Shown here one piece after another: positions 15,453 to 22,800 of a stretch of DNA of 33,488 bases; positions within the stretch are counted from its first letter, which is position 1; each line of letters opens with the position of its first letter. Under the pieces are notes generated by a model. The model was not told the DNA's origin, did not search any database, and worked only from the letters and a program-made list of their open reading frames with translations. Made by a program: the position numbers and the translations under genes. The DNA is from Treponema sp. (GTDB lineage Bacteria; Spirochaetota; Spirochaetia; Treponematales; Treponemataceae), in NCBI GenBank assembly GCA_016282455.1, contig JAEEKM010000075.1, positions 1 through 33,488 of the forward strand. Direction: 5' to 3'.

Positions 15453-16821
15453 ACATTTCTTCTACTTCAAGCATTCCGGGAACAGAGAAGTCCTGTATTT
15501 CTCCGCTGCGGGCAAAGTCAGCCCAGATTTTGCGCATTGGGATTCCCCTGCTGTAAATTTCACCGGAGGTAAGTTTCATTGCAGCCGGCCAGCCCTCTGC
15601 TTTACCTGCGCCGAAGAGTGGAAGAATGTCCAGTGTGTGAGCGGCCCCTACAAAAGATTTATTTTCTGTCCAGGTAAATTTGTAGTGATAGGTTTTTCCG
15701 CCATAAGAGGCATAATTTTCTGCAAACTTTTTAGATGGATTGATGAATATTTTACTGCTGATTTTTTTGATGATAAGTTCAACAATCCATCTTGTTAAAA
15801 AGAAAGAGTCCATTGCAACAAGCAGTTTGTTTTCGCCGATGTAGGCTGCAACTTCGCGGGTGGCAGAACCAATCATTATGTCGTGGGTTGCGGCAATTTC
15901 TTTAAGCCTGCTTTCAATCTGGGTTTCCGGTGGTAAGGGGTCAAGACCAAAGTGAGGGGCAAATATCAGGTACTTTGCATCCCCTTTTTCTGTTACATGA
16001 CTTACGATTGATTTTTGTGCTTCAAGAATTTCTTCTCTTCCTGCATCAAGGGGAAGAAGATTAAGTTCATCGAGCATTTTCTTTTCCATGTTCTGCCGGT
16101 TAACATAAGTACCTATGGGTGTACTCTGAAGGATTGCCCGCCTGTAAAGGTTTTCTGTACCGTAAGAAAGCATTACGCACCTTACTGCATCTGCTCCTGC
16201 CGACTGACCGAAAATCGTAACGTTTTCTTTGTCACCACCAAAGGCTTCTATATTTTCATTCACCCACTTTAAAGCAAGGATGATGTCCTTTAAACCAAGG
16301 TTTGCGAAATTTCCGTCAGCATCTTTCACAAAACCAAGAACTCCCAGCCTGTAATTTATTCCCACCAGAATAATGTTCTGTTCCTTTACAAGAGGTTCCC
16401 TGTCGTAGCTGGGGGCATCACAGCCACCGTTTCTGTAAGCACCGCCATGAATCCACACCATTACAGGAAGACGTGAGTTCTTGTCTGCATCCTTGGGCAT
16501 TGTGATGGAAAGATACTGGCAGTTTTCTTCCTGGGGAAAATCTTCGTAGCGGGTTCCCATCATAAAACCTTCTGCTGCAGAAGGAAGCTGGAATGCAAAA
16601 GGTGAATCCGCAGTACATTCATGAATCCCGGGAGAATAAACAAAAGGTTCAGCTTCTCCATAGCGGGTACTTGTTGCATAACGGATTCCTTTAACGTGAG
16701 AACAGCTTTCTGTTTCATAGCCTGAAAAAGTTCCTGCCTGGCATTCCCACTGTGTTTTTGCATAACTGGCAGTAGCCAGAAAAATGAAGAGTATAGAAAA
16801 AAAGATCCTGTTTGTTTTCAT
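15451..16821 (-). CDS. Secreted type-B carboxylesterase (alpha/beta hydrolase)
   Basis: 456 residues with an N-terminal signal peptide cleaved near SYA-KT (residue 21) and no lipobox, so it is exported. Carboxylesterase-B marks: oxyanion HGGAYRNGG (125-133), GINYRLGVLGF, nucleophile Ser207 in GQSAG (205-209), probable acid Glu323 and His395 in GAAHTLDI, then the C-terminal WADFARSG. It hydrolyses carboxylic esters; substrate unknown, though such enzymes in gut bacteria often remove acyl or feruloyl groups from plant polymers. It is somewhat shorter than the usual 500-550 residues, with the loss in the middle and C-terminal lid regions. The frame is open to 17070, but the ATG at 16821 has AAAGGAAAA upstream, a clean signal peptide and its own promoter. 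Confidence 0.9.
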   Translation of the reverse strand: MKTNRIFFSILFIFLATASYAKTQWECQAGTFSGYETESCSHVKGIRYATSTRYGEAEPFVYSPGIHECTADSPFAFQLPSAAEGFMMGTRYEDFPQEENCQYLSITMPKDADKNSRLPVMVWIHGGAYRNGGCDAPSYDREPLVKEQNIILVGINYRLGVLGFVKDADGNFANLGLKDIILALKWVNENIEAFGGDKENVTIFGQSAGADAVRCVMLSYGTENLYRRAILQSTPIGTYVNRQNMEKKMLDELNLLPLDAGREEILEAQKSIVSHVTEKGDAKYLIFAPHFGLDPLPPETQIESRLKEIAATHDIMIGSATREVAAYIGENKLLVAMDSFFLTRWIVELIIKKISSKIFINPSKKFAENYASYGGKTYHYKFTWTENKSFVGAAHTLDILPLFGAGKAEGWPAAMKLTSGEIYSRGIPMRKIWADFARSGEIQDFSVPGMLEVEEM

Positions 16822-16839
16822 GCGCTTTTCCTTTTTTAA

Positions 16840-16868
16840 ACTATACTTCAGTTTTTCAGGCTTTACAA
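16840..16868 (-). promoter_or_regulatory. Promoter of the carboxylesterase
   Basis: Minus strand: TTGTAA (16868-16863), 17-bp spacer, TATAGT (16845-16840). It sits directly after the stop codon of the Lon-type ATPase gene, which makes the esterase a separate transcription unit. Confidence 0.65.
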
Positions 16869-16870
16869 GT

Positions 16871-18280
16871 TTATTTACCGCTAAAAAAATCCACTTCTGG
16901 TATTTTCCAGGGGTCTTTGGAAATTGCAGGACTGCCGCGGAATTTTTTCCAGCCAAGGTAAAGTTCACGGGGAGAGAAGAGGGCAATCTGCTCGTTTGTT
17001 TCGGGGTCTGTGGTAAGGGTTTCGTTACAGACTTTGACGATGGAATCTTCAATGCTGCGCGGGTTGTCATTGCTGTAAAGAAGAATTCTGTTGCGGATTT
17101 CTTCTGAAAGAACTGCCGGTAAAAATTCTCTTAACATGCCGCTGCTTTCAAGCCAGTTTTCGTAAAAGTTATCAAGCACAAAATCCCTGAGCTGTTCGTG
17201 AGTGTAATCTTTTATTTCAAAAATTTTAAGCCGGTTCAGAATTGGAGCGGGAATGCCGTCCAGCTTGTTTGCAGTGAAGATGTAATTTATTCCCGAAGCA
17301 TCCACATTTATTCCAAGGTAGTTGTTAAAGAAACGCCTGGAATTGCTTTTTTCCAGGATGGAATAGAAGATTGTTTCAATGCTGTGATTCTGGTCACCTT
17401 TTATTTTATCCAGTTCGTCAAAGAGAATGATGGGATTTTTAGTGGGTCTTCCGTCACTGTCTGCAAACATTGATTCTACAATGAGTCCGTGACTGGAACT
17501 TTTATAAGCAGGATCAGACCCGGAGAGGGTAAAGTTTGCAACATCATTTCCAAGGTCAATTTTGACTGGTGGTTTTCCCATAAGGATCATGCATAAGTCT
17601 CTGGCAAAAGAACTTTTTCCGCAGCCTGGGCCGCCTAAAAGTACAAAGGGTTTAAAACTTAAAGCTCCGTTTTTCTTAAGTCTGGAAGCATTTGCATTTT
17701 GCAGCATATAGTCAATTACGTCCTTCATGTTGGGATACTTTTTTTCAAGGTCCTTAATTTTTTGAAGTGTATCTTCGTCAATGCAGATGTATTTGGGCTT
17801 ACCATTAAGTTTATTATAAACACTATCCAGTTTAGATGTGTCCGCATTATCAAGGGCAAGCAGGTGGTCATCGTAATTTTCTGCTTCAATGATGGAATCA
17901 TTTTCTTCTCCGAACCAGCCGGGAATTTTTTCTTTGGCAAAATAAGAAACACTATGAGTTTCATTTACAGGACAGAGTATAGGCATCCTGTGCACTCTTT
18001 CTGCAAAAAAATATTTTTCACAATTCTTGCAGTGCATGATAAAGACTGGCTTTTCTGTCTTATCTGAAGAGAGGAAAGTCAAAGTTCCGTCAGGAAAAAT
18101 GAGAATAACTTTTTGTCCCTGCCTTAAATAGTCTGCTTTGTAGCAGGACTTATCTTCCAGAATGATAAGCTTTTGATCTTTTAGTTCAAAAGTTTCACTG
18201 TCCTCATGATAGACTGAAGAAATTTTTAGTGCATCTAAAACTTCAGACATTCTTCTTAGGGTGTTGCTTGGGTACTGCAT
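16871..18280 (-). CDS. Lon-type AAA+ ATPase without protease domain, with a cysteine-pair N-terminal region
   Basis: 469 residues. Residues 1-205 are an N-terminal region of unknown fold that includes HCKNC (83-87) and Cys103-Pro, plausible zinc ligands. Residues 205-425 are an AAA+ module closest to the Lon subgroup: Walker A GGPGCGKSS (216-224), Walker B IILFDELDK (284-292), sensor-1 FTANKLDGIPAP (335-346), Arg finger NR (349-350), EIKDYT (355-360) and sensor-2 region NPRSIED (406-412). The Lon serine-lysine peptidase domain is absent, so it should remodel rather than degrade. It is the last gene of the four-gene cassette, 20 nt behind the larger ATPase, with GGAGG before the ATG. Its partners suggest work on a protein-DNA complex; this is inference. 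Confidence 0.8.
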   Translation of the reverse strand: MQYPSNTLRRMSEVLDALKISSVYHEDSETFELKDQKLIILEDKSCYKADYLRQGQKVILIFPDGTLTFLSSDKTEKPVFIMHCKNCEKYFFAERVHRMPILCPVNETHSVSYFAKEKIPGWFGEENDSIIEAENYDDHLLALDNADTSKLDSVYNKLNGKPKYICIDEDTLQKIKDLEKKYPNMKDVIDYMLQNANASRLKKNGALSFKPFVLLGGPGCGKSSFARDLCMILMGKPPVKIDLGNDVANFTLSGSDPAYKSSSHGLIVESMFADSDGRPTKNPIILFDELDKIKGDQNHSIETIFYSILEKSNSRRFFNNYLGINVDASGINYIFTANKLDGIPAPILNRLKIFEIKDYTHEQLRDFVLDNFYENWLESSGMLREFLPAVLSEEIRNRILLYSNDNPRSIEDSIVKVCNETLTTDPETNEQIALFSPRELYLGWKKFRGSPAISKDPWKIPEVDFFSGK

Positions 18281-18300
18281 TTTCTAACCTCCGTATTTAT

Positions 18301-20445
18301 TTAGAAACCTATCTTGTGGTTTTCCCAGCTGCGTGTTTTTCCATGAACTATTTTGCATAGTTCTTCCGTTACATAGGCGGCATTTACCTTTTCTTTTTTC
18401 ATGAACTTTATCCTTCCGCTCAGGGCACCAAAGTCTCCGGGAGTAACATCTCCTGACTGGTAAATTTTTTCTACCTGATTTGGACTGATTTTTAAGTCCT
18501 TAAAGTAACTTTTACAAAGCAGGTTTACTCCGTCTTTTGTTAAAGGCTTAAAGTCCACTTTTAAGTTGAACCTTCTGTCTGTTGCTTTGTCCAGGCTTTC
18601 TGCAAGGTTTGTGTTGCAGAAGAGAATGCCCTTGAACTGATCCATTTGTAAAAGAAACTCATTTACCTTTAAGTCGTTGTGCCTGTTAAGGCTGTCTCCG
18701 CGGCTGTGAATAAAAGAATCTGCTTCATCAATGAGAAGGATTGCTTTTTTTTCTGCAGCGTTGTCAAAGGCAGCCTTTATGTTCTGTTCTGTTTCGCCTA
18801 CATAGGGGCTAATTATTTCTGAGGCACGGATTATGATAAGGGGTCTGCCCATACGCATAGCAATATTTTCTACATAAGCGGTTTTACCTGTTCCGGAAAG
18901 ACCAGAGAGGAGAATGTGTATTCCCGTAAATTGATCGGATTCTTCTTTCATGGAATCGTTTGCTGCCTGGAGCATTTCTGTGAGTTCCTGGACTGAATAA
19001 GAGGTATTAAGGGCTTCAAGACAATAACTGGGATTGTTTCTTATGTTGTCCGCATGGGGAGAATATTTTTTGTTCAGAAGTTTTGACCTTTCTTCTGCAT
19101 TAAGAAACTCTGTGTGTTTTAGAACATTAGTAAACTCTTCCCATTTATCCGGCTCAAGTTTTAGTTCTTCCATTTTATCTACGGCAACAGCAATTAAATC
19201 TGGAGAGAGCTGCTGTTCAAAAAAATATTCGGCAAGTTCTGTTTTGTCTTTTCTGTGTCTGGGAAGTTTTAGGTTTGTCCAGTAAAGAAGATCTACTCCA
19301 TGTTTTTCAAGTGCATGTTTTTTATCTTTCTCAAAATTACCTGAAGAAATAATGACGGGTACTTTTACGGCTTTAAGGACATTGGAAGAATTTTTCTGTA
19401 TTCTTTCTTCGCATAAGAGATAGTTATCTGCAAGATTTTTTGGAAGAAAGAAAATGCCATTACTGTTCTGGAGTGTAACCGAATAGGCATAAAGATAAAA
19501 TGAAAACTCGGTTAAATCTGCATGAGGGAACTCCTGCCGGATTTCATAGAGGCTTTGAAGTGAATCTTCACAAAGACTGGCAATAAAATTTTTGTTGCGG
19601 AAATCACTTTCGCTTTTGATGAGCATGAAGCAGCCTTTTTTATCTTCTTTGTATTCATGAACCTGCTCAAACATGATGTAAAAGTTTTCTTTGTTTAACT
19701 CCGACATATCTTCATAACTGTACAAATCCTGATTGGGCTTAAAGACTACCGGCTTGACTGTAAAAGAAGGATTGTCCTTTATGAAAAAGGAATAAACAAA
19801 TTCTTCTACGGTCCAGGCGTCAGAAAAGAGGTTGAGGTTTATTAACTCGTTGTTCAGTTTTCTTGTGTAGGAAACTTTAGACTGACTTTTGATATTGCAG
19901 ATGGAACAAAAAAGTTTTGCCTTGTATTCATCAGAATAGGAAGAGGGAAAAAGCCAGCCCCAGTCTCTGTTCAGAAGAGCAAGAATGAGAAGTTTTTTAC
20001 AATCTTCGGAAAGTCCCAGTCCCTTGCAAAAAGACTGAAAGAAAACATTGTTGAATACTTTTTCCAGAGGGGAAAGTTCTTTTTCTTCCGCCCTTTTTTT
20101 TTCTTCGACTATAAATAAAATTATACTGTATTTTTCTGAGTCTGATTTTAAATCGCTGCAAAAACTTTTAAAGACCTCTTCGGGATCAAAGTTGTTTTTT
20201 TGTAATCTCTGAAATTTTTCATTTTCCTTTTTCTCAAGAAAGTTCAGATAAACATTCAAGACTTTTGTAATATCTGAGTTTGTGAGAACAAGCTGGAGAA
20301 ACTCAGGATCACTTTCATGGTCAGAAAGACTGATGAGAGAAAAATTGTGTAAAAAGATCTGACCGGAGATTTCTTTGCTGTTAACATCAAGAACAGTATT
20401 TTTTAAAAGCTCGTTTTCTAAAAAGAAATTCTTTTCTTTTTCCAT
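18301..20445 (-). CDS. Classical AAA ATPase with large uncharacterised N-terminal region
   Basis: 714 residues. The C-terminal 210 residues are a classical AAA module (COG0464/FtsH-Cdc48 type): Walker A GLSGTGKT (515-522), pore-loop region SPYVGETEQNI (546-556), Walker B ILLIDEADS (569-577), sensor-1 CNTN (610-613), Arg finger DRRF (623-626) and GDFGALSGR (670-678). The YVGETEQN plus GDF pattern matches stand-alone bacterial AAA proteins usually annotated only as ATPase. Residues 1-480 are charged and lysine-rich, and I recognise no domain or nuclease motif there. It lies third in the cassette, 70 nt after the methylase-like gene. A long hairpin in that gap covers its ribosome site GAGGTG. 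Probable hexameric remodelling motor; substrate unknown. Confidence 0.82.
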   Translation of the reverse strand: MEKEKNFFLENELLKNTVLDVNSKEISGQIFLHNFSLISLSDHESDPEFLQLVLTNSDITKVLNVYLNFLEKKENEKFQRLQKNNFDPEEVFKSFCSDLKSDSEKYSIILFIVEEKKRAEEKELSPLEKVFNNVFFQSFCKGLGLSEDCKKLLILALLNRDWGWLFPSSYSDEYKAKLFCSICNIKSQSKVSYTRKLNNELINLNLFSDAWTVEEFVYSFFIKDNPSFTVKPVVFKPNQDLYSYEDMSELNKENFYIMFEQVHEYKEDKKGCFMLIKSESDFRNKNFIASLCEDSLQSLYEIRQEFPHADLTEFSFYLYAYSVTLQNSNGIFFLPKNLADNYLLCEERIQKNSSNVLKAVKVPVIISSGNFEKDKKHALEKHGVDLLYWTNLKLPRHRKDKTELAEYFFEQQLSPDLIAVAVDKMEELKLEPDKWEEFTNVLKHTEFLNAEERSKLLNKKYSPHADNIRNNPSYCLEALNTSYSVQELTEMLQAANDSMKEESDQFTGIHILLSGLSGTGKTAYVENIAMRMGRPLIIIRASEIISPYVGETEQNIKAAFDNAAEKKAILLIDEADSFIHSRGDSLNRHNDLKVNEFLLQMDQFKGILFCNTNLAESLDKATDRRFNLKVDFKPLTKDGVNLLCKSYFKDLKISPNQVEKIYQSGDVTPGDFGALSGRIKFMKKEKVNAAYVTEELCKIVHGKTRSWENHKIGF

Positions 20446-20446
20446 T

Positions 20447-20500
20447 CTTTCACCTCAACTAAAATGATTTTCTTTCTCATCATTCTAAGTGCGGTGAAGG
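20447..20500 (-). promoter_or_regulatory. Hairpin sequestering the ribosome site of the large AAA gene
   Basis: On the minus strand the arm at 20500-20479 (starts CCTTCACC, ends AATGAT) pairs with the arm at 20468-20447 (starts ATCATTTTAG, ends GAGGTGAAAG). 17 of 22 positions are complementary, two more can form G-U pairs, and the loop is 10 nt. The second arm contains GAGGTG, the Shine-Dalgarno of the gene starting at 20445. There is no T-run, so translation control or differential expression within the operon is more likely than termination. Confidence 0.55.
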
Positions 20501-20515
20501 AAAATGTAATTAAAT

Positions 20516-22237
20516 TTATAATTTATTATTTTCTGAAATACTCAGAAGTTCTTTTTTTGCATTTTCAATTTCTTTTTTGTATTGTCTGCTTAAGCGCTGA
20601 AGATTTTTATATCTTCGTTCAATTTCTTTTTGTTCTGCAAAGGGTTTGCCTGGTATAGTCATTTTTTCAAGATTCTCTTTTGAGATTGCAGGAAGTTTTG
20701 CTCCGCTTGTCAGGGAATGTAAATACTTCTGTCCGCTTGTAGATTCAAGATAGAGCTTAAGATAACAGGGGTTGAAAATCTGTTTGTATTGGTCTCTGAT
20801 TCTTATGACAAAAAGATTTGAGGCAGGAATTACAGCCAGGGAAGAGTCTTCGAATAGTGCAACTTTAAAAGCAGGATAAGAAGTTTTTGTGATTAGGACG
20901 TCTCCTGGCTTAAGGAGGTATTTATTCCAGCTGTTTTTTATGTCAGAAAGACGGGTCATATTTTCGTATTCAATTTCTCCGTCCTGAATGTCTGAAACAC
21001 TCATGTAACGGTAGGGAGTGTTACCGCTGGTTTCTGCTTCCCTTATGCCGGCTGTGTCCTGAAGCCCGCGGAATATTTCTGCATGATTCTTCAGTTCCTC
21101 AAAAGGTTTTGTGTAGTTTTCCAGGAACTCAATCGGATCAAAGGGTTTTGTTGTTTCAAACACAAAGTTTTTTGCTTCCAGATCTTTACAGGTTACTTCG
21201 TTTCTTTCTACGCCGTATCTGTCGCTGTGCTTTAAGCCCAGAAAATGATTTATAATATCTTCATCGTCTTTAAAAACTTCTGTAAGGGATTTTTCTTTTA
21301 AGGGAATCATTACACTGGAAAGGTCTAGAAAGATTATTTTATCTTCCGTGTTGTTTTTGTCAAAGATGAGCAGGGTTGAAACAAGATTTTTCGGGTAAAC
21401 TTCTCCTGCAGGAAACCTTATGAGTCCTTTAAAAAATCCGCACTGGCAGATTGTTTTTCTGAGTTCTGTGTTTTTTTCTGAATAGAGAATGTCAGAAATG
21501 CAGATTATTGCACGGCCATTTTTGTCTAAGTGGTTAAGAACATTTGTCAGGCAGGAAAGAGATTCATCCTGAGAGTCAATGTAATTTTTTACCATTCGGT
21601 TTGGGGTCTGGGAAAAAGAATTTTTGAAGAGGGGAATGAAGGAATATATTTTGTTAAAAAGTCTTTTTTCATTTTTTATTCCATCTTCTTTTATGCAGAT
21701 TTCTATCTGTTTGTTTTCCGGGAAAATTATGTCATTGTATAAAAGTAAAAAATCTCGGACTTCTTTAGAAGAAGTGTAAGAGACGGGTTTTGTGTTAAAG
21801 GTAAAATTTATTTCCGGATTGTTCATCAGTTCTGAAAGGAAACTTTCCGGTGCTCCATAAAAATCTGCAAGACGGTCACTTTCTGAGAGGTCCAAAAGTT
21901 TTGAAACCAGGCGGCACATGCCGGGGGTGGAATACATTTCTTCGTGCTGCTGCAGGGTACTCAGCCTGAAGGATTTAAAATAACTGTGAATGCGCTTTTC
22001 GCTGTAACGTTCAAAATCTTCTGCGGAAAAATCTTCGGGAAGGGTTTGAAGGTTTGCTCTTAAGATGTCTTTTATTTCCTGAGTAACCCTAAGTTCTTCT
22101 ATGAGAAGGGAGAGGTCAGGATTTGCTTTTATATTCTGTTCTAAGGTTTTGTATAAAATGTAGATAAGGCAGTAGGAGGGCATCTTCGTTTTTGTAAATA
22201 CATTTCCCCTGCGGTTTTCTTCCAGTTCATCAATCAT
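20516..22237 (-). CDS. Degenerate HsdM-like methylase domain fused to an HsdS-like target-recognition domain
   Basis: 573 residues from the ATG at 22237; an in-frame TTG at 22264 would add nine. Residues 98-295 follow the layout of type I N6-adenine methylases: STPGMCRLVSKLL, then DFYGAPESFL (125-134) where the SAM motif D-P-x-x-G-x-G should be, IPLFKNSF (201-208) where NPPF should be, and LDKNGRAIICISDILYS...RFPAGEVYPKNLVSTLLIF (237-292). Both catalytic motifs are missing, so methylation is unlikely. Residues 387-545 are an HsdS specificity domain: YMSVSDIQDGEI, LLKPGDVLITKTS, LESTSGQKYLHSLTSGAKLPAISKENL, IPGKPFAEQKEIERR, then a terminal coiled coil. It probably binds a specific DNA sequence. 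The ribosome site is weak. It lies between the XRE gene and the two ATPases. Confidence 0.78.
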   Translation of the reverse strand: MIDELEENRRGNVFTKTKMPSYCLIYILYKTLEQNIKANPDLSLLIEELRVTQEIKDILRANLQTLPEDFSAEDFERYSEKRIHSYFKSFRLSTLQQHEEMYSTPGMCRLVSKLLDLSESDRLADFYGAPESFLSELMNNPEINFTFNTKPVSYTSSKEVRDFLLLYNDIIFPENKQIEICIKEDGIKNEKRLFNKIYSFIPLFKNSFSQTPNRMVKNYIDSQDESLSCLTNVLNHLDKNGRAIICISDILYSEKNTELRKTICQCGFFKGLIRFPAGEVYPKNLVSTLLIFDKNNTEDKIIFLDLSSVMIPLKEKSLTEVFKDDEDIINHFLGLKHSDRYGVERNEVTCKDLEAKNFVFETTKPFDPIEFLENYTKPFEELKNHAEIFRGLQDTAGIREAETSGNTPYRYMSVSDIQDGEIEYENMTRLSDIKNSWNKYLLKPGDVLITKTSYPAFKVALFEDSSLAVIPASNLFVIRIRDQYKQIFNPCYLKLYLESTSGQKYLHSLTSGAKLPAISKENLEKMTIPGKPFAEQKEIERRYKNLQRLSRQYKKEIENAKKELLSISENNKL

Positions 22238-22288
22238 ATTGGTCTCTGAAATAATATAATACAAAAACGAAGAATACTCTATATGGCC

Positions 22289-22567
22289 TTAGTACTTCTG
22301 TGGAATAAAGCAGGTTTGTACCAGGTCGTTCAAATCGCATTTAAAGATGGTTTTGATTTTTACCAGATTTTTAAGACTTGGGCTGCTTTTTCCTTCCATC
22401 CAGTTGTAGATTGCCTGCTGACAGGTAAAACCCAAAAGCTCCGACAGCTGGTTGAGTGTCATGTTGTTTTCAATGCACATGTCTCTGATTTTTCTTCCTG
22501 TAGCCGCATTGTTAACTGAAATTTCATCAATTTCCTGACGAATTGCCATAAATTCCCTGTTTCCCAT
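22289..22567 (-). CDS. XRE-family helix-turn-helix regulator of the ATPase/TRD cassette
   Basis: 92 residues with one XRE-type DNA-binding domain (about 24-84): GRKIRDMCIENNMTLNQLSELLG, then the recognition helix region CQQAIYNWMEGKSSPSLKNLVKI. No extra sensing or peptidase domain. AGGAGG lies seven bases before the ATG at 22567, a strong site, better than for an internal Met at residue 7. It is the first gene of the cassette, 51 nt before the methylase-like gene. Its promoter is flanked by two identical palindromes that are good candidates for its own binding sites, so autorepression of the whole cassette is the simple reading. Confidence 0.85.
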   Translation of the reverse strand: MGNREFMAIRQEIDEISVNNAATGRKIRDMCIENNMTLNQLSELLGFTCQQAIYNWMEGKSSPSLKNLVKIKTIFKCDLNDLVQTCFIPQKY

Positions 22568-22587
22568 CTTTCTACCTCCTAAATGTT

Positions 22588-22669
22588 TTGAATATGCATA
22601 TCTGCTATAAATATAATATAGCAGGAGGCTTATGTTTTGTCAAGAAAAAAGTTGTATATGCATATTCAA
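22588..22669 (-). promoter_or_regulatory. Cassette promoter flanked by twin ATATGCATAT operators
   Basis: Minus strand: TTGACA (22643-22638), 17-bp spacer, TATATT (22620-22615). The perfect palindrome ATATGCATAT occurs upstream of the -35 (22656-22665) and downstream of the -10 (22592-22601). Each copy carries TTGAA/TTCAA on its outer side, so the two form an inverted pair with centres 64 bp apart, about six helical turns. A further perfect inverted repeat, CTGCTATA...TATAGCAG (22602-22624), covers the -10 and start region. Two XRE dimers could loop or occlude the promoter. Confidence 0.75.
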
Positions 22670-22683
22670 ATTAAATAAAAGAT

Positions 22684-22769
22684 AAAAAAAAGGGGATGTC
22701 CCAAAAGTACTAATGGTGGTGGTTGAGGTTCTCGAAACCACCAAAGACATTCAACTTTCAGGACATCCC
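22684..22769 (-). terminator. Compound hairpin terminator of the amino-acid ABC operon (or small inverted-repeat element)
   Basis: Minus strand: GGGATGTCC (22769-22761) pairs with GGACATCCC (22701-22693), and the stem continues past a TG/TG internal loop through AAAGT/ACTTT. An inner hairpin follows, TGGTGGTT (plus strand, 22717-22724) against AACCACCA (22736-22743), capped by GAG-GTT-CTC. An eight-T run follows at 22691-22684. This ends transcription coming from the binding-protein gene before it reaches the XRE cassette. The 77-bp element with matching ends also resembles a tiny transposable element. Confidence 0.75.
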
Positions 22770-22800
22770 TTATGGACAAAAGAAGTATTTTACAGGATTT

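Noticed and set aside
20516..22237. Functional type I DNA methyltransferase
   Set aside because: Both the SAM-binding and NPPF catalytic motifs are replaced, and no restriction subunit is present.
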